Assembly: GCF_041435435.1 (NCBI RefSeq)
Contig: NZ_CP108494.1
Location: 4,064,501-4,128,500, forward strand
From: Streptomyces sp. NBC_01241
GTDB lineage: Bacteria > Actinomycetota > Actinomycetes > Streptomycetales > Streptomycetaceae
Reading direction: 5' to 3'
DNA length: 64,000 nt
Shown: positions 51,401 to 58,616 of the stretch, piece after piece
How the letters are laid out: every line of letters begins with the position of its first letter
Numbering within the stretch: the first letter of the stretch is position 1
Notes under the pieces: generated by a model
What the model was told of the DNA's origin: nothing
Seen by the model: the letters and a program-made list of their open reading frames with translations, nothing else
Database searches by the model: none
Position numbers and translations under genes: made by a program

Positions 51401-53047
51401 CTGGTACGCACGCCGCGCAGCCTGGAGGCCCTGGGACGCGTGGACACCATGTGCTTCGACAAGACCGGGACTCTCACCGAGAACCGGTTGCGGGTGGTCC
51501 GTCTGGTCACTGCCGACGGCGCCGAGCACCCGGCGTCCGGCCCCGAAGCGGAACAGATCCTTCGCATCGCCGCCCGAGCCTGCCCCCGCGTCGCCGAGCA
51601 GCCGGGCGTCCACGCTCACGCCACCGACGAGGCCATCCTGGTGGCCGCCCCGCGCGAGACCGGGTGGACCAGCGTGCGGGCCCAGCCCTTCGAGGCGAGC
51701 CGGGGCTACGCGGCCACCATCGGGCGGGACGCCGACGGCGAGGACATGTTGGTCGTCAAGGGGGCGCCTGAAGTCATGCTGCCGTGCTGCCCCGATGCGG
51801 ATCCGACAGCCGTCGAGACGGCACATGCTCTTGCCGCCCAGGGCCTGCGGCTGCTGGCCGTCGCCCAGCGCCGCCTCGCGGCGGACGAGGCGGCGGAGGC
51901 CCTGGACAAGCCTCTTGAACTGCTGGAACTCATCGGCTTCGTGGCACTTGCCGACAGCCCTCGCGCCAGTTCGGCCCCGCTCGTGGCCGGTCTCGGCGAG
52001 ATCGGCGTACGACCCGTCATGCTCACCGGCGACCACCCTCAGACCGCCCGTTCCGTGGCGGTGGCTCTGGGCTGGCCATCGGATGTCACGGTCGTCACCG
52101 GCGACGAGCTGGCCGCGCTCGACCGGGCGGGGCGGGCGGGCCTGCTCCGGGACTGCGGTGTAGTGGCCCGCGTCGCTCCCGAGCAGAAGCTGCAGGTGGT
52201 CGAGGCGCTCCGGGAGGCGGGACGCGTCGTGGGCATGGTCGGGGACGGCGCCAACGACGCCGCCGCCATCCGCGCCGCCGATGTCGGGATCGGCATCGCG
52301 GCACGCGGATCGGCCGCCGCGCGCAACGCCGCGGACCTCGTGATCACCAACGACGAACTGTCGGTTCTCATCGATGCCATCGGCGAGGGCCGTGCCCTGT
52401 GGCGCAGCGTGGCCGACGGGATCAGCATTCTGCTCGGAGGGAACGCCGGCGAGGTCGGCTTCTCCGTACTCGGCACCTTGCTGTCCGGTACATCGCCACT
52501 GTCGACGCGTCAGCTGCTGCTGGTCAACCTGCTCACCGACATGTTCCCGGCGATGGCGGTCGCGGTCACTCCCCACGATCCGGAACCCACCGGTGAGCCC
52601 GGCGCAGCCGAGGGCGCACCCGTGGGTCTCGCCGTCCTCGGCCCGCCACTGACCCGCCAGATCCGCCACCGTGGCGTGATCACCGGAATCGGCGCGGCCA
52701 TCGCATGGCTGCTCGGCAGGCTCACTCCGGGCTCGGCGCGGCGCACCAGCACGATGGCCCTGTGCGGTGTGGTCGGCGCCCAGCTCACCCAGACCGTCGT
52801 CGGACGCCGCCACAGCCCATTGGTCCTGGGCACCGTCCTCGGCACCGCCGCCGTGCTCATCGCCCTCGTCCAGACGCCGGTCGTCAGCCACTTCTTCGGG
52901 TGCACGCCGCTGGGCCCTCTGGCGTGGGCCGGCGTGGCCGTCGCCGTCGGCGCCGCCGCCCTCGGGCCCCGCGTACTGCCGCAGGCCGAGCGGCTGCTGG
53001 CCGACCTCACCTCGCGAGTGCCTCCCGTGGTGCGGCTCGTCCACTGA
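48428..53047 (+). CDS. Very large HAD-type P-type ATPase (CtpI-like)
   Basis: 1539 residues, nearly twice the usual P-type ATPase size, like mycobacterial CtpI. The first about 650 residues are an actinobacterial extension that includes an HMA-like segment (about 90-150) and a repeated Ala/Val-rich region. The ATPase core: VDESSLTGESLPTRKQ (actuator TGES), a PEG-type helix (AAVPEGMPLV), CFDKTGTLTENRL (phosphorylated Asp), KGAPEVMLPCC, MLTGDHPQTA, VGDGANDAAAIRAADVGIGI (hinge) and C-terminal helices. The transported ion cannot be read from the helices; magnesium or calcium transport has been proposed for relatives. Probably operonic with the preceding membrane protein. Confidence 0.9.
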   Translation: MLLRLLTGLPAVALQNALAAPVEATRRIAPPATDTARMVAELVSAGARGVASGAAAVSATALRVGRVARNAVTPQVGYWRAGSRMHLALRQHPDAQESTVERLEAACEKVAVELAEHPDVLIAYWDGGLGRLVMETTEGAVDEQLVDRVSELAAEHGLVHVADQTLEHTHPGAAGGVRANAVAVACDAAGIATALAARTAFLKPVPEVVVAAVVVMREDSRVRTVLSRALGSDLADLVLAAAHAAVCGIGQSPSPLLLDAALRTAQLVESVAQLATFDALHDTLCAPDRPTVADDDVVRPPLRSCPGEQYADAAINGMLGGAITTLLFTRSLDGAAETALAGSPKAARYGPAAFTAALGSALAREDVLVRNPERLRRLELVDTVVLHPEALRSTRRTVLEVHPSMTGWDHRRLWRASTAALSAPGDGAMPSGEPRLGLRPVPDEMASSTVLSDTGLPDTGLMIASVRGTDVGTVLVGREVDPMAEAVLDAARRAGLHVVVLDDHSLGEFGTLADQLASVELPLADVVAGLQSDGRTVLTVARVPVDRATPQRALTAAARDVLNGLLRSDIAVAVADERSAVVWDADILPLRGLEGTWRLLSAVPAARAVSRRAKFLAEAGATLSELLVLTRGARTQRVPFPLELRISPVNIATAAALVSGWCTALGTATGTPPHPRPRVPWHALHPEEVMARLARAPRAAPTAWATVRTRADHVVGAAATHPAFAPARLGARLAGATWAELDDPFTPILLIGATASALLGSAVDAFLVVGAVAGNAVVGGVQRLRAEQALSELVTGQRRTARLLPDVSADEASVVEAERLAPGAVIELRTNDVVPADVRLLEVSGFEVDESSLTGESLPTRKQVAAVSEASVADRSSMAFEGTTVVAGRARAVVVGTGDQTEAGRAASLAARVPTSAGVQARLHQLTRRVLPLTLAGGAAVAGLSLLRGRPVRTALQGGLAVAVAAVPEGMPLVATVAQMAAARRLSRLGVLVRTPRSLEALGRVDTMCFDKTGTLTENRLRVVRLVTADGAEHPASGPEAEQILRIAARACPRVAEQPGVHAHATDEAILVAAPRETGWTSVRAQPFEASRGYAATIGRDADGEDMLVVKGAPEVMLPCCPDADPTAVETAHALAAQGLRLLAVAQRRLAADEAAEALDKPLELLELIGFVALADSPRASSAPLVAGLGEIGVRPVMLTGDHPQTARSVAVALGWPSDVTVVTGDELAALDRAGRAGLLRDCGVVARVAPEQKLQVVEALREAGRVVGMVGDGANDAAAIRAADVGIGIAARGSAAARNAADLVITNDELSVLIDAIGEGRALWRSVADGISILLGGNAGEVGFSVLGTLLSGTSPLSTRQLLLVNLLTDMFPAMAVAVTPHDPEPTGEPGAAEGAPVGLAVLGPPLTRQIRHRGVITGIGAAIAWLLGRLTPGSARRTSTMALCGVVGAQLTQTVVGRRHSPLVLGTVLGTAAVLIALVQTPVVSHFFGCTPLGPLAWAGVAVAVGAAALGPRVLPQAERLLADLTSRVPPVVRLVH

Positions 53048-53052
53048 CGAGC

Positions 53053-53111
53053 TCCGGACCGCCGGTGCCGTAGTTGCCCGGGACAGCGCCACAACGGCTT
53101 CGGGCGGGGGC
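53053..53111. repeat. 59-bp dispersed repeat, copy 2
   Basis: Three differences from 40006-40064. It starts five bases after the stop of the large ATPase gene. Confidence 0.6.
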
Positions 53112-53142
53112 ACATCGCCGACGACGCTGCGGGCCCCCGGGC

Positions 53143-54273
53143 TCAGTCGGGCCCTTGGCCCCCCAGTGTGCGCCGCTGGATCAGCCGTGAAATGTCCTTC
53201 GCGGTGACGATCCCCACCAGATGGTTCCCGTCCACGACGAGAATGCGCATGCCAGTACCCGGGCGGAGCTTGTCGAGAGCCTCATTCAGAAGATCACCCG
53301 GGGCGGCAACCGCGCACTGTGACAACGGGATCGCCACGTCGCGCACGCGCAGCGCCTCCTGGCGCGCTCCCGGTATCCGGGCAAGCCTGCGTATCTGAAC
53401 GATCCCGCTGGGACGACCTTCGAAATCGAGCAGCGGCACGGCGGAATGGCGGGAGTTCACTGCCACTTCGGCGATGAAATGCCGGATGGTCAGCCAGTCG
53501 GCGCCGGTGGTCACCGGGCTGGACATGGCATCGGCGACCTTGACGCCCCGCAGTTCTGTGTGGATCACGGCACGCTGCCGTTCCGCGCCGGCGACGACCG
53601 TGATGAAGAGACCGACGAAGACGAGCCACAGCCCGCCCGGCGCCCCGCGCAGGAAGGAGATCCAGCCGAAGGCCATCAGCAGCCCGCCCACGACCTGACC
53701 GCTTCGGGAGGCCACCCGATCCGCACGTTCCCGGTCTCCGGTACGCCACCACAACAGCGCCTGCACCACCCTTCCGCCGTCGAGCGGCGCAGCGGGAAGG
53801 AGGTTGAATGCGCCCAGGAACAGGTTCGCCCAGCCGAGCCACACCAGAACGGCGGCGGGCACCGCCCAGCCGGACATCGCGTGCAGCCCGATTCCCGCTC
53901 CGAATGCGGCGCCTCCGATGACCAGGCTGGTGAGCGGCCCGCTGATCGCCACCGCGAAAGCCACCGCGGCCGTCGGCGGTCGCCCCATCCGGGTCATCCC
54001 GCCCAGCGCCCACAGCGTCACATCCTGTACCGCGATCTTCTTCCTGCGGGCAGTCGCGGCGTGGGCCGTCTCGTGGAGCAGGAGGCTGCCCATGAGCAGC
54101 AGGGCTCCCACGGCACTGGCGAAGGTGTACACCGCGTCCGGGCGCCCTGGAGTCCATGCGGGAAGGGTCTGGCGGCCGAGGCCGTACGCGAACACAACCA
54201 CCAGCAGCGGCACGCTCCAGTGCATCCGCAGTGGTACCCCGACAACTTGTCCGACACGGACCGAGCCGTTCAT
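53143..54273 (-). CDS. M50 site-2-type membrane protease with CBS domains
   Basis: 376 residues from the ATG at 54273 (GGGAGA site); the frame is open 48 codons further but without sense. Membrane helices start at about 17; LLLHETAHAATARRKK holds the HExxH zinc site, and NLLPAAPLDGGRVVQ the third ligand Asp (L-D-G). After about 230 a CBS pair follows (VADAMSSPVTTGADWLTIRHFIAE ... ILVVDGNHLVGIVTAKDISRLI), which binds adenosine nucleotides. This is the architecture of mycobacterial Rip3-type proteases that cleave membrane regulators. It is convergent with the large ATPase gene. Confidence 0.88.
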   Translation of the reverse strand: MNGSVRVGQVVGVPLRMHWSVPLLVVVFAYGLGRQTLPAWTPGRPDAVYTFASAVGALLLMGSLLLHETAHAATARRKKIAVQDVTLWALGGMTRMGRPPTAAVAFAVAISGPLTSLVIGGAAFGAGIGLHAMSGWAVPAAVLVWLGWANLFLGAFNLLPAAPLDGGRVVQALLWWRTGDRERADRVASRSGQVVGGLLMAFGWISFLRGAPGGLWLVFVGLFITVVAGAERQRAVIHTELRGVKVADAMSSPVTTGADWLTIRHFIAEVAVNSRHSAVPLLDFEGRPSGIVQIRRLARIPGARQEALRVRDVAIPLSQCAVAAPGDLLNEALDKLRPGTGMRILVVDGNHLVGIVTAKDISRLIQRRTLGGQGPD

Positions 54274-54736
54274 CGTCGTCTCCCGTCGGCCCGGCACCCG
54301 GTCCACCGGGCAGGCCCTCGCGACCTGACTCCATGAACCGACCAGCACGGCACCCACCCACCATTGTCGCTCTCTTGTTGTCACCAACACGCGTCTGTTG
54401 TCACCAACACGCGTCATCGTCCGCAGCCGCGTCGGAGCTGGACGTCGACAGGACTGAACGGATCTGTCGGCAATTGCCAGGAGAGCCGCTCAGCATGCCG
54501 CTACCGTGACACGGCGGAACCGCCGGCAGTGTCGGGGCAGGCAGGCCCCGCTCGCACTGGCTGCATGTCGGGCTGCGCCCTCCCGGGAGCATGCGCTGCC
54601 CTCGTGGACTCCGCTCGTGCTGGATAGGCTGTGCGGAACGCGTCAGGAATCGCGCGCTGGTGTGCCGGGAAGTCTGGTCGGCGGTCTGGAGACAGGTGTC
54701 TCCCGACGTTTGCCGATGTCCCCGGAGGACTACCCC

Positions 54737-55468
54737 ATGCCGGATACCCCACGCGAGCGTTTCCCCTTGCTCGGCCTCTTGCCGTGGGACGAGCGCCCGG
54801 CGGTCAGCGAGACGCTGCGGACCGGAACCGCCGGCGGTCCGGTCCTTCCGGCCGTGGCGGTCGTGGCCCTGATCCGGGCGAATTCTGCCGGGCGCGGTGC
54901 GTACGAGTCGGTGGGCGATGCTCATGCCGGGGTCAGCTCCCTGGCGCTCGGCCTGTCGGTCGGGCACCGGGCCTCGGACGGCCTGCTGACGGTTTGCTTT
55001 CTGGTCGCGGGCATCGAGCTGAAGCGCGAGCCGGCCGTCGGTGAGCTGCGGACCCCGGCGACAGCGGCGCTTCCGTTGGTGGCCGAGGTGTGCGGCATGG
55101 CCGTTCCGGCTCTCTCGTACGCGAGCGTCTCGGCGGTGGGGGGCGGTTCACCGTCGGGGTGGGCGATACCGATGGCCACCGGCATGGCGTTCACGCCGGC
55201 CGTCCTCGCCGTCCTCGGCACCAGTCTTCCCTGGGCGCCGCGCGCGTTTCTGCCGGCCTTTGCGGTGGCCGACGCTCTCGGCCCGATCCTGATCACCGCC
55301 CTGTTCTTCATCGCCGACGGCATCCCGGACATCTGCCGGCGCGAACAGCGCGTGCCGGTCGTCGCCACCGGCGCGAACCACCGCGTGCGAACCGTTCTGC
55401 ACAGCATGGGCCTGGACCGGTCCCTCAGCTACCCCGACGACAAGCCACGACACGAGGAGCACCGGTGA
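54737..55468 (+). CDS. Degenerate NhaA-family membrane protein
   Basis: 243 residues; GGAGG stands 8 bases before the ATG at 54737. NhaA pattern: VALIRANSAGRGAYES, LLTVCFLVAGIELKREPAVGEL, GWAIPMATGMAFTPAVLAVLGTSLPWAPRAFLPAFAVADALGPILITALFF. True antiporters have A-T-D-I-A-F and I-D-D-L-G-A; here the first essential Asp is Gly and the second of the Asp pair is Ala. The protein also ends after the fifth or sixth helix. Exchange of sodium is therefore unlikely. The stop overlaps the PucR gene by 4 bases, so it may now be a sensor or merely a remnant. Confidence 0.78.
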   Translation: MPDTPRERFPLLGLLPWDERPAVSETLRTGTAGGPVLPAVAVVALIRANSAGRGAYESVGDAHAGVSSLALGLSVGHRASDGLLTVCFLVAGIELKREPAVGELRTPATAALPLVAEVCGMAVPALSYASVSAVGGGSPSGWAIPMATGMAFTPAVLAVLGTSLPWAPRAFLPAFAVADALGPILITALFFIADGIPDICRREQRVPVVATGANHRVRTVLHSMGLDRSLSYPDDKPRHEEHR

Positions 55469-56523
55469 GCACCCCCGAGGCAACCACTGACTGCTTCCAT
55501 GGATACACGGACCTGCTGGCCACGGCAGCCGCGACCGGACGCCGTCTCACTCGCCGCGAACTCGATGCCCTGCGCACATTCGGCGAGCAGGCCGCGGGAA
55601 ACGGGGCGGCGTTGCGCCAGGTCGTCTCGAACCATCTCGAAGCCGCTCGTTCGGCCTGGCCGGGCCCACCCGTACCGGTCGACAGCGCCCTCGCCGTCAT
55701 GTCCCAGGCCATCGACGCACTGGCCGAGGGATACGACCAGGCCCAGCACTTCGCCATCCGGCAGCAGGAAGCCGCCCGCCGCGAATTCATCGATGACCTC
55801 CTCTACGGACGCAGCAACCTCGGCCGTCTGGCCGAACGCGCGGAACGCTTCGGCCTGCGTCTGTCCCACGCCCATGCCGTCGCCGTGGCCCAAGGTGCCG
55901 TCCCCTACGCCGAAGGCGACGAGGTGCCCCGGAAGGTGGAACGCGCGGTGACCGGCCGCTTCGGGGCACGACAGATCCTCCTCACCACGAAGGAAGGACG
56001 GCTGATCTGCATAGCCCCCGGCGACCAGCGCGACGTGCTCACCTACTTCGCCAAACAGGCCCATGCCGCAACCGACGGCGGACGCACCGCGATCGGCCGC
56101 ACCCACCGCGGAGCCGGCGGCGTCGTCCACTCCTACGAAGAAGCCCTCAACACCCTCGACCTCGCTATCCGCCTCAGCATGGACGCCCCTGTCCTCCACA
56201 CCTCCGACCTGCTGGTCTACCCCGTCCTGACCCGCGACCGCCAGGCGATGGCCGACCTCGTACGCACCGCCCTCGGCCCCCTCCTCCAAGCACGAGGCGG
56301 CCCCAAAACCTCCCTCGACACCCTCACCGCGTATTTCGAAAGCGGCTGCAATGCAACCGAAACAGCGCGCCGGCTCTCCCTCAGCGTCCGCGCCCTCACC
56401 TACCGCCTCGAACGCATCCACCAGCTCACCGGAACCAACCCCACCGACCCCCACCACCGCTACACCCTCCAAACCGCCGTCATCGGCGCCCGCCTCCTCA
56501 ACTGGCCCGACCAGCGCCTCTGA
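55465..56523 (+). CDS. PucR-family transcriptional regulator
   Basis: 352 residues from a GTG overlapping the preceding stop (GTGA), so translation is coupled. The N-terminal half is a RsbT-co-antagonist-like helical sensor (FIDDLLYGRSNLGRLAERAERFGLRL), the middle a GGDEF-like domain (IAPGDQRDVLTYFAKQAHA, HSYEEALNTLDLAIRL), and the C-terminus the PucR HTH: SLDTLTAYFESGCNATETARRLSLSVRALTYRLERIHQLTGTNP. It probably controls this operon or a stress set; ligand unknown. Confidence 0.85.
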   Translation: MSTPEATTDCFHGYTDLLATAAATGRRLTRRELDALRTFGEQAAGNGAALRQVVSNHLEAARSAWPGPPVPVDSALAVMSQAIDALAEGYDQAQHFAIRQQEAARREFIDDLLYGRSNLGRLAERAERFGLRLSHAHAVAVAQGAVPYAEGDEVPRKVERAVTGRFGARQILLTTKEGRLICIAPGDQRDVLTYFAKQAHAATDGGRTAIGRTHRGAGGVVHSYEEALNTLDLAIRLSMDAPVLHTSDLLVYPVLTRDRQAMADLVRTALGPLLQARGGPKTSLDTLTAYFESGCNATETARRLSLSVRALTYRLERIHQLTGTNPTDPHHRYTLQTAVIGARLLNWPDQRL

Positions 56524-56620
56524 CCCCGACGTGTCCTCTCCGACGCCACCTCGGCCCTCTCTCCGACAGAGGCCCCGATTCGTCTACATCGGTGGGAAGC
56601 CGCTCCTGGCACTCGACCTG

Positions 56621-56644
56621 CAGAGCGGTCAGCAGCGGTGAACA
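56621..56644 (+). repeat. Candidate integrase arm-site block (56.7 kb scar)
   Basis: CAGAGCGGTCAGCAGCGG then TGAACA; 54 bases left of the scar. Confidence 0.5.
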
Positions 56645-56697
56645 GGGGCGCCGGGAGACCACGCCGGGAGAACCTCCAGAGCGACGTATCAGCACCG

Positions 56698-56743
56698 TTG
56701 ATTCCCAAGCCAGGAAGGCGAGTTCGGCTCTCTTCGCCCGCTC
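56698..56743 (+). repeat. Decayed tRNA-Gly 3'-half scar, rightmost
   Basis: TTGATTCCCAAGC, then GGCGAGTTCGGCTCTCTTCG and CCCGCTC: anticodon loop, T arm and acceptor are all recognisable but mutated. Confidence 0.65.
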
Positions 56744-56811
56744 GTGCGCCGAAACTCCGGGCCGGATGACCGGGGCGGATGACCGGGCCGGACGACCGGG
56801 GCTGGTGGCCG

Positions 56812-56833
56812 GACCGGTCAGGAATCGAGAAGC
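56812..56833 (+). promoter_or_regulatory. 22-bp repeat before the first VOC gene
   Basis: GACCGGTCAGG followed by AATCGAGAAGC, identical to 57801-57822. In both places AACTA follows after 17-18 bases, as a possible -10. It is a shared promoter or operator for the two VOC genes. Confidence 0.55.
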
Positions 56834-56860
56834 ACCGGTCACCGGGCCGCAACTAACGTG

Positions 56861-57277
56861 ATGGCCATGGACCTCACCATTCACACGGCCATCCTCCCGC
56901 ACGACGACCCGGACGCCGCCGTGGCCTTCTACCGCGACACCCTCGGCTTCGAGATCCGCAACGATGTCGGACAAGGCAAGATGCGCTGGATCACCGTCGG
57001 TCCCGTCGGCCGGCCCGGCACCTCCATCCTCCTGGCGCCACCGGCCGCCGACCCCGGGGTCACCGAGGACGAGCGGCGCACCATCGCCGAGATGATGGCC
57101 AAGGGCACCTACGGCTGGATCCTCCTGGCCACCCGCGACCTCAACGGCACGTTCGAGAAGGTGCAGGCCGGCGACGCCGAGGTCGTGCAGGAGCCGACCG
57201 AGCAGCCGTACGGCGTCCGCGACTGCGCCTTCCGCGACCCGGCGGGCAACCTGATCCGTATCCAAGAGGTGCGCTGA
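56861..57277 (+). CDS. VOC-family (glyoxalase-like) protein 1
   Basis: 138 residues. Two beta-alpha-beta-beta-beta halves: HTAILPHDDPDAAVAFYRDTLGFEIRNDV and GTYGWILLATRDLNGTFEKVQAGDAEVVQEP, ending YGVRDCAFRDPAGNLIRIQE with the metal-ligand Glu. Such single-domain proteins act as lyases, dioxygenases or resistance proteins; the substrate is unknown. ATG at 56867 is equally possible. It is followed by an AraC regulator and another VOC gene with the same upstream repeat. Confidence 0.85.
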   Translation: MAMDLTIHTAILPHDDPDAAVAFYRDTLGFEIRNDVGQGKMRWITVGPVGRPGTSILLAPPAADPGVTEDERRTIAEMMAKGTYGWILLATRDLNGTFEKVQAGDAEVVQEPTEQPYGVRDCAFRDPAGNLIRIQEVR

Positions 57278-57385
57278 GGCGCCCGGTAGTCGGTTCGGCC
57301 TCGATGGCCGGTGCCACGACCGCCTCGCCGCCCGTCTCGGGAGGCAACCCATGTGCTCACGAACACCGATGACGGGAGTTCCCCC

Positions 57386-57844
57386 ATGTGTCATCCTGCC
57401 TGGATGAGCGCACTCACCGCGGCGCAGCGCCTGAGCGACCTCGCGCGGCTGCGCCGCGTTCGCGATCGGATCGACCGGGAGTACGAGCAGCCGTTGGACG
57501 TCGAGGCGCTCGCCCGCGGCGCGAACATGTCGGCCGGACACCTCAGTCGCCAGTTCCGGCTGGCCTACGGTGAGTCGCCGTACGCCTATCTGATGACGCG
57601 GCGCGTCGAACGCGCGATGGCGCTCCTGCGCCGTGGCGACCTCAGCGTCACCGAGGTCTGTTTCGCGGTCGGCTGCTCGTCACTGGGCACTTTCAGCAGT
57701 CGCTTCACCGAGCTGGTCGGTGTGTCTCCCAGCGTCTACCGGCGCCGGGAGGCGAGCGGTGCGGCGGGGATGCCGTCGTGCGTGGCCAAACAGGTGACCA
57801 GACCGGTCAGGAATCGAGAAGCGCGGGCGACGAGCCGTAACTAG
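57386..57844 (+). CDS. AraC-family transcriptional regulator
   Basis: 152 residues; GGGAG precedes the ATG at 57386. The protein is almost only the DNA-binding domain: VRDRIDREYEQPLDVEALARGANMSAGHLSRQFRLAYGESPYAYLMTRRVERAMALLRRGDLSVTEVCFAVGCSSLGTFSSRFTELVGVSPSVYRRR, with both helix-turn-helix units. There is no separate sensor domain. The last codons contain the second copy of the 22-bp repeat. It likely regulates one or both neighbouring VOC genes. Confidence 0.88.
   Translation: MCHPAWMSALTAAQRLSDLARLRRVRDRIDREYEQPLDVEALARGANMSAGHLSRQFRLAYGESPYAYLMTRRVERAMALLRRGDLSVTEVCFAVGCSSLGTFSSRFTELVGVSPSVYRRREASGAAGMPSCVAKQVTRPVRNREARATSRN
57801..57822 (+). promoter_or_regulatory. 22-bp repeat before the second VOC gene
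   Basis: Exact copy of 56812-56833. It lies inside the end of the AraC reading frame; TAACTA follows at 57837. Confidence 0.55.
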
Positions 57845-57854
57845 CTTGACCACT

Positions 57855-58478
57855 ATGACCTCCATCGAGTCCATCACCCTTGAGGTGGCCGATCCCACGG
57901 CCGCCGACCGCTTCTGCACCGCCTTCGGTCCGGGTGCTCAGGTGCACCTGCGAGCCTCGGAGGCACCGACGACCGGGTTCCGTGGGTTCACGCTGTCGCT
58001 CACGGTGCCCCGGCCTGCCGACGTCACCGGCTTCATCGGTGCCGCGCTCGACGCCGGTGCCACTTCACTGAAGCCTGTCTCGAAGTCGTTCTGGGGCTAC
58101 GGCGGCGTCGTACAGGCTCCGGACGGGACGATCTGGAAAGTCGCGACCTCCGCGAAGAAGGACACCGGCCCGGCCACCGGGCGGATCGAGCAGACCGTGG
58201 TTCTGCTGGGGGCCACGGACGTGGCCGCGAGCAAGCGGTTCTACGTCGACCGCGGCCTCACCGTGGCGAAGAGCTTCGGGAGCAAGTACGTCGAGTTCGC
58301 CTCGCCGGCGAGTTCCGTCAAGCTGGCCCTGTACGGGCGCCGTGCCCTCGCCAAGGACGCCGGTGTCCCCGTCGACGGCAGCGGCTCGCATCGGCTCGTG
58401 CTGGGCAGCGATGCCGGGTCCTTCACCGACCCGGACGGGTTCGTCTGGGAGGCCACGCCGGTGACGCCCGCGCCCTGA
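57855..58478 (+). CDS. VOC-family (glyoxalase-like) protein 2
   Basis: 207 residues, two VOC modules: SIESITLEVADPTAADRFCTAFGPG with GGVVQAPDGTIWKVATS, and VVLLGATDVAASKRFYVDRGLTVAKSFG with GSFTDPDGFVWEATPV. Starts 10 bases after the AraC stop. It is larger than the first VOC gene but under the same 22-bp upstream element. Ligand unknown. Confidence 0.85.
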   Translation: MTSIESITLEVADPTAADRFCTAFGPGAQVHLRASEAPTTGFRGFTLSLTVPRPADVTGFIGAALDAGATSLKPVSKSFWGYGGVVQAPDGTIWKVATSAKKDTGPATGRIEQTVVLLGATDVAASKRFYVDRGLTVAKSFGSKYVEFASPASSVKLALYGRRALAKDAGVPVDGSGSHRLVLGSDAGSFTDPDGFVWEATPVTPAP

Positions 58479-58551
58479 TCCGTCGCACCGCGGCCCGGCC
58501 CGACCGACCGTTGTGCTCACGACGGCCCGGTCCGGTACCTCGACGACAGAA

Positions 58552-58580
58552 CGCCCGGCCGGGAAACCCCGGCCGGGCGC
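58552..58580. terminator. Bidirectional terminator between VOC and metG
   Basis: CGCCCGGCCGGG and CCCGGCCGGGCG in inverted order around a short A-containing loop. It lies between convergent genes and can serve both. Confidence 0.7.
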
Positions 58581-58616
58581 CTGTACGCATCCCGGACCCT
58601 CGCCGTGGGTACGTGC

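Larger units (their letters stand above)
56524..56860. other. Intergenic stretch with arm block, decayed scar and promoter repeat
   Basis: No gene. It holds an arm-like block (56621-56644), a decayed tRNA scar (56698-56743) and the first copy of a 22-bp repeat (56812). To its right all genes look like ordinary chromosome, so this may be the right edge of the accessory zone. Confidence 0.5.

Noticed and set aside
50996..53113. 705-codon open frame on the minus strand
   Set aside because: It is the high-GC shadow of the P-type ATPase gene, with no motif and poor composition.
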